64,000 bases of DNA from Acetobacter oryzoeni (GCF_004014775.2 NZ_CP042808.1:1420001-1484000); one strand, 5' to 3'. Shown: positions 34,289 to 43,222, numbered from the stretch's first letter. A program made the numbers and translations. The notes: generated from the letters alone by a model not told the origin.

Positions 34289-35299
34289 TTACTGTTTAAT
34301 ATCAGTGATATGGGCAGATAAAATATGCCTGTATTGTGTGCGCAAAAACTCTTCTGCCTGGGTTGCTGTACCTCTGGCTGCCATTCGGCCTTTGAATGCC
34401 TTTACAGAGCCCAAATTCTGCTCAGACATCCATTCCCGCAGTTCTTGCAGAAGAATGGAGATATAGTTCGGCCCCTTCTGCAGCAGAACTGATGTTACCA
34501 TAGCGATATCAGCACCAGCCAAGAGACATTTGGCAACATCCATACCGGAATGGACCCCGCCGGAAATTGCCAGATCAGCCTGACAACGTTCTGAAAGCAG
34601 TGCTGCCCACATAAGCGGTAACCGTAATTCATATGCAGAACTCGGAACAAAATCCACTTCTGCACTCTCTGTTAATGACCGTAATCCGGGCTCGTAAAAA
34701 CTATTGAACAGAACAATACCGCCTGCTCCATTTTCTGATAGGCGTTTCACCATATTCCCCGGGGAGCTGAAAAAGGGAGAAAGCTTAACGCTTACCGGCA
34801 CTTTAACCTGTGCCTTTACATCACGCAGCACCTGTATACAGCGCTCTTCCACCTGCGTGCCCGTTTCATCTGGGTTGGTTGGCACATGCCAGAAGTTCAA
34901 TTCTATGGCCGCCGCTCCTGCCTGCTCCATATCCTTGGCAAAGCGCAACCATCCTGCTGGTGTGCAGCCATTCAGGCTGGCAATAATAGGCACACCAGCT
35001 CTTTCTGCTGCACTTCGCAGCACAGCCAGCCTTCCATCCAACGGAGAGGCATGATGCATCGCGGGGAAATACCCTGCTGCTTCTGGCTGGGAATTTTCTC
35101 CTGTTTCCCACAATGCAGCTTCTGCCAGTTCCTGCGCCTGAATATCCTCTTCAAACACCGAGGCCATAACAATGGCGGAAGCCCCGGCATCTGCCAGACG
35201 CAAAATCCCTTCCAAATCTGCCGTAAGAGGCGATGCCGAAGCCACAACAGGGTGAGGCAATTCCAGCCCAAGATAGTTTGTACGAATATCCATTGCCAT
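34289..35299 (-). CDS. Dihydroorotate dehydrogenase-like protein
   Basis: A 336-residue FMN barrel of the class 1 dihydroorotate dehydrogenase fold. It starts MDIRTNYLGLELPHPVVASA and has EGILRLADAGASAIV, AIELNFWHVPTN (about residue 136), VPVSVKLSPFFS and LAISGGVHSGMDVAKCLLAG near the FMN phosphate site. True PyrD has a catalytic Cys or Ser in the NxSCPN-type loop; here the loop reads NFWHVPTN, so the base is missing and pyrimidine synthesis is unlikely. Relatives often sit beside nifJ. The job is unknown; an electron-transfer partner of the PFOR is possible (inference). Confidence 0.8.
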   Translation of the reverse strand: MAMDIRTNYLGLELPHPVVASASPLTADLEGILRLADAGASAIVMASVFEEDIQAQELAEAALWETGENSQPEAAGYFPAMHHASPLDGRLAVLRSAAERAGVPIIASLNGCTPAGWLRFAKDMEQAGAAAIELNFWHVPTNPDETGTQVEERCIQVLRDVKAQVKVPVSVKLSPFFSSPGNMVKRLSENGAGGIVLFNSFYEPGLRSLTESAEVDFVPSSAYELRLPLMWAALLSERCQADLAISGGVHSGMDVAKCLLAGADIAMVTSVLLQKGPNYISILLQELREWMSEQNLGSVKAFKGRMAARGTATQAEEFLRTQYRHILSAHITDIKQ

Positions 35300-35317
35300 A
35301 ATGCTCCCGTAATCGCC

Positions 35318-38300
35318 TCAGTTCACATCTTCCCAATGGGGAAGGAAGCGGCTGCCATCACGGGCGGCCATATCTTCGTAAATCCGGTAGCGCTCGTTGG
35401 CGGCTGCCTGCGCCTGATGCAACAAATGTGCGGCACTTTCTGGATGCGTACGGGTAAGGGTTTTATAACGCAGTTCACGATACGCATAATCTTCCAACGG
35501 AATACGTGGGCGGGTTGAATCAAGCCGGAACGGATTAAGCCCACTTTTGCGCATGGTGGGATCAAACCGGAACAATGGCCAATACCCCGATGCCACAGCA
35601 CGTGCCTGCTGCTTCATACCCGTACGCATATCTATGCCATGCGCAATACACTGCGAATACGCCAGAATAAGAGATGGCCCCTCATACGCCTCGGCTTCTC
35701 GCATTGCGATAATAGCCTGCTCCGGGTTGGCCCCCAGCGCAATCTGGGCCACATACACATTGCCATAAGCAATGGTCTGCAAGGCCAGATCCTTACGCGG
35801 CACACGTTTGCCACCTGCCGCAAATTTGGCTGCTGCCCCCAATGGAGTGGCTTTGGAGGATTGCCCACCCGTGTTGGAATACACCTCTGTATCCAGCACA
35901 ATCACGTTTACATTACGCCCTTGCGCCAACACATGGTCCAGGCCGCCGTAATCAATATCGTATGCCCAGCCATCGCCCCCAACAATCCAGATGGAACGCC
36001 GGATCAGAAAATCCGCCACAGAAAGCAACATGGCAGCATCAGGTGTATGAACAGCCTCCAGCTTGCTTCGCAGCGCACTTACACGCGCACGTTGGAGCGC
36101 AAATTCGCTTTCTGTAATCTGTGGCGCGTTCAGGATAGCCGTTGCCAGATCCTGCCCCACAATATCAGCCTGTTTTTGCAGCAATTGCCGTGCCAGAGAT
36201 TCCTGTTTATCTGCCGCCAGACGGAAACCAAGGCCGAATTCCGCATTGTCTTCAAACAATGAGTTCGACCATGCAACCCCACGCCCCTGCGCATTGGCCT
36301 TCCATGCATGTGCCGGTGTATTTCCCGCATAAATGGCCGAACAGCCTGTGGCGTTGGCAATTTGCAACCTATCTCCAAAAAGTTGGGAGATCAGCTTCAG
36401 GTATGGTGTCTCACCACATCCTGCACAAGCACCGCTAAATTCAAACAGCGGTTCCAGAAACTGCACACCACGCACGTTGGCTTCGTTAATCGCAGCCCGA
36501 TCCACTTCTGGCAAATGTTCAAAAAACGCGATATTCCCGCGTTCCTGTTCCAGAATAGGCAATTTTTCGCCCATGTTAATGGCGCGCGTTTCACCATCCG
36601 GGCTGATTGCTGGGCAGTTTTCAACACACACGCCACAACCTGTGCAGTCTTCTACATAAAACTGAAGCGTAAAGCGGGAATCTGGATACCCTCGTGCATT
36701 GACTGGCGCTGATTTAAAGCTTTCTGGAGCGCCTGCTAGATCTTTGTCTTCGTATGTCTTGGCTCGGATCACACTGTGTGGGCATACAATACTACATTGC
36801 CCGCACTGAATGCACGTATCCGGGTTCCAGATTGGCACTTCTACGGCAATATTTCGTTTTTCGTACTGGGTTGTGCCTCCGGGGAAAGTGCCGTCTGCCG
36901 GAATACGGCTTACAGGAATACTCTCTCCCCTGCCCGCCATAATTTCTGCCGTAACCTGCTGCACAAACAACGGGGCAGATACAGGCACAACCGGTGGCAT
37001 AGGCAAAGTGCCATCAGCTTTGGCTGGCACAGCAACTTTATGCAGGGCCGCTACAGCGGCATCCACTGCACGGAAATTGAGCTGCACAACACTATCACCC
37101 TTTGCACCATAGGTTTTCTGAATGGACTTTTTGATTTCAGAAATAGCTTCATCCGGTGGCAAAACATTGGAGAGATGGAAGAAGCAAGTTTGCAAAATGG
37201 TATTAACACGTGGCCCCAAGCCAAGCTTTAGCGCAACGTCTGACGCATCAATAACAAAAAACCGCAGCTTTTTATCGACAATCTGATCCTGCACCTTGCG
37301 TGGTAGCTGTTCCCAAACCTTGTCTGCCGCATAGGGGCTGTTCAGCAGAAACGTGGCCCCGTTATTGGCGGCACCCAGAATATCGCGCCGGAACAGAAAA
37401 TCGAACTTATGACAGGCAACAAAATCTGCATGTCGGATAAGGTAAGGTGCCTGAATAGGAGATTTCCCAAACCGAAGGTGAGATGCCGTTTCCCCTCCAG
37501 ATTTGTGGGAGTCATAATCAAAATAGGCCTGCGCATACCATCCCGGTTTTTCACTCAGGATTTTAACACTGTTTTTATTGGCTCCCACCGTGCCATCAGC
37601 ACCCAAACCATAAAACAGACAGCGCACAGTGCCTTCTGGTTCTATATCGAAGGTTTCATCATACTCCAGATTTGTATGGGAAACATCATCAATAATACCC
37701 ACTGTAAAGTGGTTCTTGGGTGTTGGTTTTTTGAGTTCATCAAAAACGGCCCGTGCCATGGCCGGGTTGAAATCACGCGAAGAAAGCCCATACCGCCCAC
37801 CAATAACGCGCGGCATATGTGAGAACTGACCATTCCCCACCCCTTCTGCCAACACGCTTACAACATCTGCATGCAGTGGTTCCATAGGGGCACCGGGTTC
37901 TTTGGTGCGATCTAGCACTGCAATAGATTTTACACTTGGGGGCAAGGCTTTTAGAAAATGTTCTGCAGAAAACGGGCGGAACAAACGCACTTGCAATGCG
38001 CCTACTTTTTCCCCCTGTGCGTTCAGCCATTTTGCAGTTTCCCGCACAACTTCGGAACCTGACCCCATGGAAATAACCACGCGTTCAGCATCTGGCGCAC
38101 CTGTATAATGGAACAGGCTATATTGGCGCCCCGTAAGAGACGCAAACTTGTCCATGGCATCCTGCACAATGGCAGGTACGCGCTCATAAAATGGATTAAC
38201 GGCTTCTCTGGTCTGGAAATAGGTATCCGGGTTTTGCCAGGTACCACGAATGAATGGATGTTCCGGGTTAAGCGCACGTTGCCGATGTGCATGCACCAGC

Positions 38301-38893
38301 CGATCATCTATCATCTGGCGAATGACATCATCCGACACCACAACAAGGCTGTTGTATTCGTGTGATGTGCGAAAACCATCTGCAAAATGGATAAAGGGAA
38401 TACGCGCAGCCAGAGTAGCGGCCTGTGCAACCAGCGCCAGATCATGGGATTCCTGCACAGAACCCGCCCCCAACATGGCAAACCCTGTTGTGCGAGTGGC
38501 CATAATATCCTGGTGATCACCAAAAATGGAGGAAGCACCCGCTGCCAACGCGCGCGCAGCTACATAGAAAACTGTTGATGTCAGCTCACCTGCAATTTTG
38601 AACATGTTGGGCAGCATGAGCATAAGGCCCTGAGAGGCCGTAAATGTTGTGGTAAGCGCCCCGGTTTGCAAAGCACCATGCACACACCCGGCTGCCCCGC
38701 CTTCTGCCTGCATTTCCTGCACAACGGGCACTTCACCCCAGATATTCTGCACACCTTGATCAGACCACGTATCTGCCAGTTCCGCCATGGGGGATGAGGG
38801 CGTGATAGGGTAAATCGCACAGACTTCGTTCACACGGTAAGCAATATGCGCAACAGATGTATTGCCATCCATTGTCTGGAGTTGTTCGGTCAT
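35318..38893 (-). CDS. nifJ: Pyruvate:ferredoxin (flavodoxin) oxidoreductase
   Basis: A 1191-residue single-chain PFOR that decarboxylates pyruvate to acetyl-CoA and reduces ferredoxin or flavodoxin. The domain order is complete: pyrimidine-binding part (AYRVNEVCAIYPITPSSPMA), domain II, the gamma domain (about 415-600), and two [4Fe-4S] motifs (CIQCGQCSIVCP and CTGCGVCVENCP). The C-terminal TPP domain has CAGCGETPYLKLISQLFGD and GDGWAYDIDYGGLDH. The ATG at 38893 is preferred because GGAGAA precedes it. The last 60 residues contain no cysteine, so the disulfide that protects Desulfovibrio africanus PFOR from oxygen is absent. Confidence 0.95.
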   Translation of the reverse strand: MTEQLQTMDGNTSVAHIAYRVNEVCAIYPITPSSPMAELADTWSDQGVQNIWGEVPVVQEMQAEGGAAGCVHGALQTGALTTTFTASQGLMLMLPNMFKIAGELTSTVFYVAARALAAGASSIFGDHQDIMATRTTGFAMLGAGSVQESHDLALVAQAATLAARIPFIHFADGFRTSHEYNSLVVVSDDVIRQMIDDRLVHAHRQRALNPEHPFIRGTWQNPDTYFQTREAVNPFYERVPAIVQDAMDKFASLTGRQYSLFHYTGAPDAERVVISMGSGSEVVRETAKWLNAQGEKVGALQVRLFRPFSAEHFLKALPPSVKSIAVLDRTKEPGAPMEPLHADVVSVLAEGVGNGQFSHMPRVIGGRYGLSSRDFNPAMARAVFDELKKPTPKNHFTVGIIDDVSHTNLEYDETFDIEPEGTVRCLFYGLGADGTVGANKNSVKILSEKPGWYAQAYFDYDSHKSGGETASHLRFGKSPIQAPYLIRHADFVACHKFDFLFRRDILGAANNGATFLLNSPYAADKVWEQLPRKVQDQIVDKKLRFFVIDASDVALKLGLGPRVNTILQTCFFHLSNVLPPDEAISEIKKSIQKTYGAKGDSVVQLNFRAVDAAVAALHKVAVPAKADGTLPMPPVVPVSAPLFVQQVTAEIMAGRGESIPVSRIPADGTFPGGTTQYEKRNIAVEVPIWNPDTCIQCGQCSIVCPHSVIRAKTYEDKDLAGAPESFKSAPVNARGYPDSRFTLQFYVEDCTGCGVCVENCPAISPDGETRAINMGEKLPILEQERGNIAFFEHLPEVDRAAINEANVRGVQFLEPLFEFSGACAGCGETPYLKLISQLFGDRLQIANATGCSAIYAGNTPAHAWKANAQGRGVAWSNSLFEDNAEFGLGFRLAADKQESLARQLLQKQADIVGQDLATAILNAPQITESEFALQRARVSALRSKLEAVHTPDAAMLLSVADFLIRRSIWIVGGDGWAYDIDYGGLDHVLAQGRNVNVIVLDTEVYSNTGGQSSKATPLGAAAKFAAGGKRVPRKDLALQTIAYGNVYVAQIALGANPEQAIIAMREAEAYEGPSLILAYSQCIAHGIDMRTGMKQQARAVASGYWPLFRFDPTMRKSGLNPFRLDSTRPRIPLEDYAYRELRYKTLTRTHPESAAHLLHQAQAAANERYRIYEDMAARDGSRFLPHWEDVN

Positions 38894-38906
38894 GACATTC
38901 TCCATT

Positions 38907-40604
38907 TTATGCACGCACCTTGAAGCGTGTTGGCATAACGGGCTCACCCAAACTTCCCTTGGGTGGCGTAGCCTCTACAGGTTCTGGGTCCATCTCAATG
39001 GCATGGCAGGGGCACTGTTCTGCGCAAACAGCGCAGCCTGTGCACATATCCATGGCAACGGCATATCCCTTCCCCGGTCCTAGCCGTGTAATGGCTTGCT
39101 CTGGGCAGGATGCATAGCAATTGTCACATTCAAAACAGTTACCGCAGGAAAGGCATCTACCGGCTTCATAACGTGCTGTTTTTTCATCCAAACCGGCGAA
39201 TATTTCATCAAACCCGGCACGCTCCGTTAAGGGGCGCTCTGGCTGTTTACTTCGGTCTGCCTGCGCGTAATCTGGCAGATGCAGCATATCAAATGAAACA
39301 AGAGGATGCGCTGCGGGATGCACATAACGCTGCCCGGCCAAATAAGCATTGATAGCACGCGCAGCAAGTTTGCCATGGCCTGTTGCGGTTGTCATGGTGC
39401 GTGCACCACCTATGCAGTCTCCTCCTGCAAAAATACCTTCCTGCCCGGTCATGAGGGTTGAGGCATCTACCGCAACGGTATCATCTTTATTTATGCTGAT
39501 AGCAGGCGCTGTTTTGAGCAATGCCAGATCACTATGTTGCCCAACAGCCATAACCATTGCATCTGCAGGCAAATGCGCGGTCTGCCCTGTAGGGGTTACG
39601 CTGCCATCTGGATTCATGGTCACTTTTTCAACCGTTACCCCGTCTGCACCAAAATGGTCAGCAACGCTCAGCCATTCAATTTTAACCCCTTCAGCAAAAG
39701 CAGCTTCAGCCTCACTCAGCAGGGCTTCCATGTGCTGGGGGTCATAACGGAAAATCAAAACCGTATCTTGGGCGCCCAAGCGTTCTGCTGTGCGGGCGGC
39801 ATCCATTGCTACGTTGCCACCACCAACAATTGCAACGGTGCGGCCTAGCTGGGGCTTTTCACCTTTACTCACTTCATCCAGCAAACTGACAGCATCCACC
39901 AGCTTCTTGCCGTCCGTTGCCGGGATATTAAGATGGTTAGCCAACTGGGCACCGACAGCCACAAATACGGCATCAAACCCACCTTGCTGACGCGCCTGCG
40001 CAACGTCATCAACCCGCATACCACAACGCAATGTAACGCCCGGCATGGATGTTATTCTGGCAATTTCATCTTTAAGAGGCTGGCGCGGCAGCCTGTAGGC
40101 GGGGATGCCATGCATCATCATTCCACCCGGCTCTGCTGCTGCCTCATATATCTCAACCTGATGCCCTAACCTGGCAAGGTGATAGGCACAGGAAAGCCCT
40201 GCTGGTCCACTGCCTATAACCAGTACTTTTTTGCCTGTAGGTGCCGCAGACTGAAAATGCCAGCCATTCTGCACTGCCAAGTCACCCAAAAAACGCTCTA
40301 CAGCATGAATGGAAACTGCATCATCCAAGCTGCCTCGGTTACATGCACCTTCGCATGGGTGATAGCAGGCCCTGCCATGCACGGCGGGCATCGGGTTATT
40401 GTCGGTAAGTGCGTACCATGCTTTTTCGTAATCTCCGGCCTGCGCATGTGCCAGCCACCCCTGAATATCTTCCCCCGCAGGGCAGGCATGATTACAAGGC
40501 GGCAGAAAGTGTTTGTAAACCGGCCTTTGCCATCGAGAACTCCCAACACCTTTCCGTGTTGTCTCCTGCATGACCTGTGTCATGTCGTGCAGCTTTATAG
40601 TCAT
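38907..40604 (-). CDS. GltD-like FAD/NAD(P) oxidoreductase with ferredoxin tail
   Basis: A 565-residue flavoprotein related to the glutamate synthase small subunit and to NfnB/SfrB. An N-terminal Cys-rich Fer4_20 domain (CNHACPAGEDIQGWL, CYHPCEGACNRG) is followed by an FAD site (VLVIGSGPAGLSCAYHLARL, about 130) and an NAD(P)H site (VAIVGGGNVAMDAARTAERL, about 262). The C terminus holds two [4Fe-4S] motifs (CFECDNCYASCP and CTGCAVCAEQCPC). No glutamate synthase large subunit is nearby. It is the first gene before nifJ (13 bp gap), so it probably links ferredoxin reduced by the PFOR to NAD(P)H (inference). Confidence 0.88.
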   Translation of the reverse strand: MTIKLHDMTQVMQETTRKGVGSSRWQRPVYKHFLPPCNHACPAGEDIQGWLAHAQAGDYEKAWYALTDNNPMPAVHGRACYHPCEGACNRGSLDDAVSIHAVERFLGDLAVQNGWHFQSAAPTGKKVLVIGSGPAGLSCAYHLARLGHQVEIYEAAAEPGGMMMHGIPAYRLPRQPLKDEIARITSMPGVTLRCGMRVDDVAQARQQGGFDAVFVAVGAQLANHLNIPATDGKKLVDAVSLLDEVSKGEKPQLGRTVAIVGGGNVAMDAARTAERLGAQDTVLIFRYDPQHMEALLSEAEAAFAEGVKIEWLSVADHFGADGVTVEKVTMNPDGSVTPTGQTAHLPADAMVMAVGQHSDLALLKTAPAISINKDDTVAVDASTLMTGQEGIFAGGDCIGGARTMTTATGHGKLAARAINAYLAGQRYVHPAAHPLVSFDMLHLPDYAQADRSKQPERPLTERAGFDEIFAGLDEKTARYEAGRCLSCGNCFECDNCYASCPEQAITRLGPGKGYAVAMDMCTGCAVCAEQCPCHAIEMDPEPVEATPPKGSLGEPVMPTRFKVRA

Positions 40605-40956
40605 GTAAGTTCTCTCCCGACCTCGTGGCCATTAGGGTGACCGTGCGCAAGCAACGCGCATTTACGGAACAGATTTCTGAAACATGTGCATGCACCGCAA
40701 TGCGCTTTGTGCAGGAAGACAAAAATCGAATAACACGTCAACTTTAAATTGATGAAATTACCGTCTTATTGGTATTATTTCTTTGCAAATAAGTTTCATT
40801 AAAAACAATTTTTGACGATAATTCCTATTCATAAAGAAAATAAGAACCAAAATAGTGCTGTATTCGAAAAAATACTAACTTGACATGTTATTCATTTTTT
40901 AAGATTTGTCGCACAAGTCCCTTTCATTCTGCTAAAATAAGGAGCTTAGGCACAAC
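40605..40956. other. Promoter region of the PFOR operon and EF-hand gene
   Basis: A gap of 352 bases, AT-rich from 40740 on. It contains a dyad TCAACTTTAAATTGA (40738-40752), about 135 bases ahead of the operon. There is also a TTGACA at about 40880 that could serve the plus-strand gene. No FNR-type TTGAT-N4-ATCAA was found here. No small gene is supported. Confidence 0.45.
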
Positions 40957-41382
40957 ATGCAGGCAAATGTTTTTGTGAAAAGAAACTTTTCCTTTATAGC
41001 TATAAAACATCCTGATTTTCATAGATTTTTTGATCTATGCCGCTGGCATAATCTTCCTCAAAAAATTATTGCAATATCTGTCATTATTTTTAATTTCTGC
41101 CCCGGAAAACTTTGTGCAGAAACCATCTCCAGCGCTTATTCTGAACAAGATCGGCAAAAAGATTTTAACGATGCCGATACCAACCATGATGGCCGCCTCT
41201 CCTTTGATGAGTTTGATACAGAAGTAAGAAAAATTCTGGCTTCCAGAAATGATTTTTCATCACGAGGCTTTGCCATGCTTCCAACATCAGCCCAAAACGC
41301 TGTTCTCAATGATGAATTTCGTAAAATGGATCATGGTCAAAAAGGTTATTTAAATGTTAATGATTGGAAAGAACCACAATAA
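40957..41382 (+). CDS. Membrane-anchored or exported EF-hand protein
   Basis: A 141-residue protein with a hydrophobic segment (KIIAISVIIFNFCPG, about 37-51) followed by AETISSAY, which could be an uncleaved anchor or a late signal-peptide cleavage site. One canonical calcium loop, DADTNHDGRLSFDEF (about 71-85), is seen. A second, degenerate one is FRKMDHGQKGYLNVNDW near the C terminus. The ATG at 40957 has AAGGAG twelve bases upstream; a later start nearer the hydrophobic segment would be equally sensible. Role unknown; calcium binding in the periplasm is the family expectation. Confidence 0.65.
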   Translation: MQANVFVKRNFSFIAIKHPDFHRFFDLCRWHNLPQKIIAISVIIFNFCPGKLCAETISSAYSEQDRQKDFNDADTNHDGRLSFDEFDTEVRKILASRNDFSSRGFAMLPTSAQNAVLNDEFRKMDHGQKGYLNVNDWKEPQ

Positions 41383-41581
41383 TGCATAAATCTTACGTAT
41401 TCTTTTGATTTTCAGGCATAATTTATTTTAGTTTTTTATTTTTGTTTACTTAAATATTCCATTTTATTCTATGATGTATTGAAAAAATATCTCTTTTTTA
41501 AATCTTATTTTATTGCCGCTTTCAGATAGGAGAATTTTACTGTAAACAAAGGGCGAGAAGGACACTGGAGTTTGTAAAAAA

Positions 41582-42256
41582 TTGACGGACCACCCGCAAA
41601 AGCCCGTTACCAAGGCTAAACCAACAACAACCAGACCCAAAAAGTCCTATCGCGCTTCTCAAAAACGCGAAATGACGCGCGCATTCAAGCAAGACGCCTT
41701 TGAAAGCGCTGCATGGAAAGTTTTTTCTAGTATCGGCTTGGATGCAGCAACGGTAAGAGACATTGTTGCCCTTAGCAATGTCTCACCGGGAAGTTTCTAT
41801 AATTATTATAAAACCAAAGAAACCATCTTTGATATTATCCTCGTAAAAGTTGCACAGCGCGTAAGAGATGCCGCACGTCTGGCACGTAGCGAAGAAAATA
41901 ATCTGGATACTATGCTTCAGAAAAGTCAGTATGCGGCTTTTCGGGAGCTTCTAAGTATTCATGGTGCACCACATTTTTTAGAGCTCAATCAGCATCATAT
42001 CAGAGCCAAGCTCTTTAATATGAGTGAAACACGAGAAATGCTGGATGACCTGAAGCAAAATCTGCTCAGGGTGGTCCCCATGAAAAACACATCTCCTGAA
42101 CGCATGGATTTTATTGCAGCCGCTGTTTTAACAACAGCTTTAGAAGGGTTGCTGTATATTGCGCGCAACCCTTTAGTCGATATTGATCAAACATCCCGGC
42201 TGACGGCTGGCATGACTGCCGCAGGTATCCGCGCTGCCGCTGCGGCATGTGGTTAA
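41582..42256 (+). CDS. TetR family transcriptional regulator
   Basis: A 224-residue regulator. After a Lys/Pro/Thr-rich tail of about 30 residues, a TetR helix-turn-helix follows: AFESAAWKVFSSIGLDAATV, then VSPGSFYNYYKTKETIFDII (about 70-89). The C-terminal ligand domain extends to residue 220 and ends in alanines. The start is a TTG at 41582 with GGAG eleven bases upstream; no in-frame ATG lies further up. It stands alone, convergent with mntP, so no target can be named. Confidence 0.85.
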   Translation: MTDHPQKPVTKAKPTTTRPKKSYRASQKREMTRAFKQDAFESAAWKVFSSIGLDAATVRDIVALSNVSPGSFYNYYKTKETIFDIILVKVAQRVRDAARLARSEENNLDTMLQKSQYAAFRELLSIHGAPHFLELNQHHIRAKLFNMSETREMLDDLKQNLLRVVPMKNTSPERMDFIAAAVLTTALEGLLYIARNPLVDIDQTSRLTAGMTAAGIRAAAAACG

Positions 42257-42265
42257 CTTTTTACC

Positions 42266-42856
42266 TTACCCCGTGGCAGAGGTAAGGTGCGTGTATAGGA
42301 TCGAACAGCCAATAAGCATCAGAGCTATTCCGCCACAGATTTCTGCATAACGGCCAATCCATACACTGGCGTGCCGGCCCAGCATAACTCCTGCCGTTGC
42401 CATAACCGTGGTAACGGCGCCAATCACCAAGCAAGCTGATAAAATATTCACCTGCATAACACCCAAGCTAACCCCTACCGCGGTTGCATCTATGCTGGTT
42501 GCCAAGGCTGTTCCAATCAGCCCCAACACACCACGGCTTGCAGTTTTGGGCTGTTCAGCTTGCGCCTCTTCTTCTGGTTCATCTTTCATGGCCAGGCGGA
42601 TCATGTTGCCACCTATGCCGCACAGCAGTGCAAAGGCTATCCAATGGTCCACTGCGGCAATCCATGTGCTTAGGGCCAGCCCAAGCACCCAGCCCACAAC
42701 AGGGGTAATGGCCTCAAAAAAACCAAACACAGCACCAATACGCAAGGCATCGTTCCAACGTGCATGTTTGGCACTGGCACCCTTACCAACCGCGGCTGCA
42801 AAAGCATCCACAGAAAGGGAAAGCCCCAGAACACCGAGTGTGAAAATACCAGTCAT
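42266..42856 (-). CDS. mntP: Manganese efflux pump MntP
   Basis: A 196-residue inner-membrane Mn2+ exporter with six helices in two repeats. Each repeat has the family's acidic motif: LSVDAFAAAVGKGA near the start and ATSIDATAVGVSLG in the second half. The start is the ATG at 42856, giving the standard MTGIFTLGVLGLSLSVDA N terminus. The frame is open to 42910, but that part belongs to the leader. A yybP-ykoY riboswitch lies upstream, which confirms both identity and Mn2+ control. Confidence 0.95.
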   Translation of the reverse strand: MTGIFTLGVLGLSLSVDAFAAAVGKGASAKHARWNDALRIGAVFGFFEAITPVVGWVLGLALSTWIAAVDHWIAFALLCGIGGNMIRLAMKDEPEEEAQAEQPKTASRGVLGLIGTALATSIDATAVGVSLGVMQVNILSACLVIGAVTTVMATAGVMLGRHASVWIGRYAEICGGIALMLIGCSILYTHLTSATG

Positions 42857-42926
42857 GAGCAAGTCCAAGGGCCGCAAAACGCAAAACAGCATGCATCGCC
42901 CCCCGGCCACAGCGGAAGCGATAATG

Positions 42927-43041
42927 CCGTTGGTCTTGCTGGGCGTTTTTTAAAAAACGCTGTCTCCGCCATGGTCGACTGACCAAGTGTGTTGACGAAG
43001 ACCCCTCTTGTAATAGAGGGTGGCTACTCCCCAATGAACGG
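42927..43041 (-). ncRNA. yybP-ykoY manganese riboswitch
   Basis: On the minus strand the conserved elements appear in order: TTGGGGAGTAGCC (5' side of P1 and L1), CGTCAACACACT, and GCAAGACCAACGG (3' side). CCGTT/TTGG at the 5' end pairs with CCAACGG at the 3' end to close P1. A GCGTTTTTTAAAAAACGC palindrome forms a variable arm. It ends about 70 bases before the mntP ATG. Mn2+ binding is known to turn mntP expression on through this RNA. Confidence 0.9.
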
Positions 43042-43222
43042 AGCCTCTGTATCAATATCGCAGATGTTCCGCAAGAGCCTGAAAAACCAAAATCTTTCAT
43101 GCGGCATATGAGGCATTCATAATAATTCAAAATAAGAAGATGAACGCTGGACAGAAATAGCCGTTAATATGTTGAAGTCGAATTATGCGTGACAGAAACC
43201 CAATAAAAAGGACAAAAACACT

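Noticed and set aside
40686..40695. Palindrome GTGCATGCAC, also partly present near 24756-24793, as a shared regulatory site
   Set aside because: GCATGC-containing words are frequent throughout this window, so the match carries little weight.
40605..40956. FNR site for the PFOR operon
   Set aside because: Several TTGA half-sites occur, but none has the second half at the right spacing.
42263..42288. ACCTTACC/GGTAAGGT hairpin between tetR and mntP as a terminator
   Set aside because: The run of T lies before, not after, the stem on the plus strand, and the stem overlaps the end of mntP coding sequence.
42857..42910. Longer N terminus for mntP
   Set aside because: The extra codons are not part of the MntP family and belong to the riboswitch leader.
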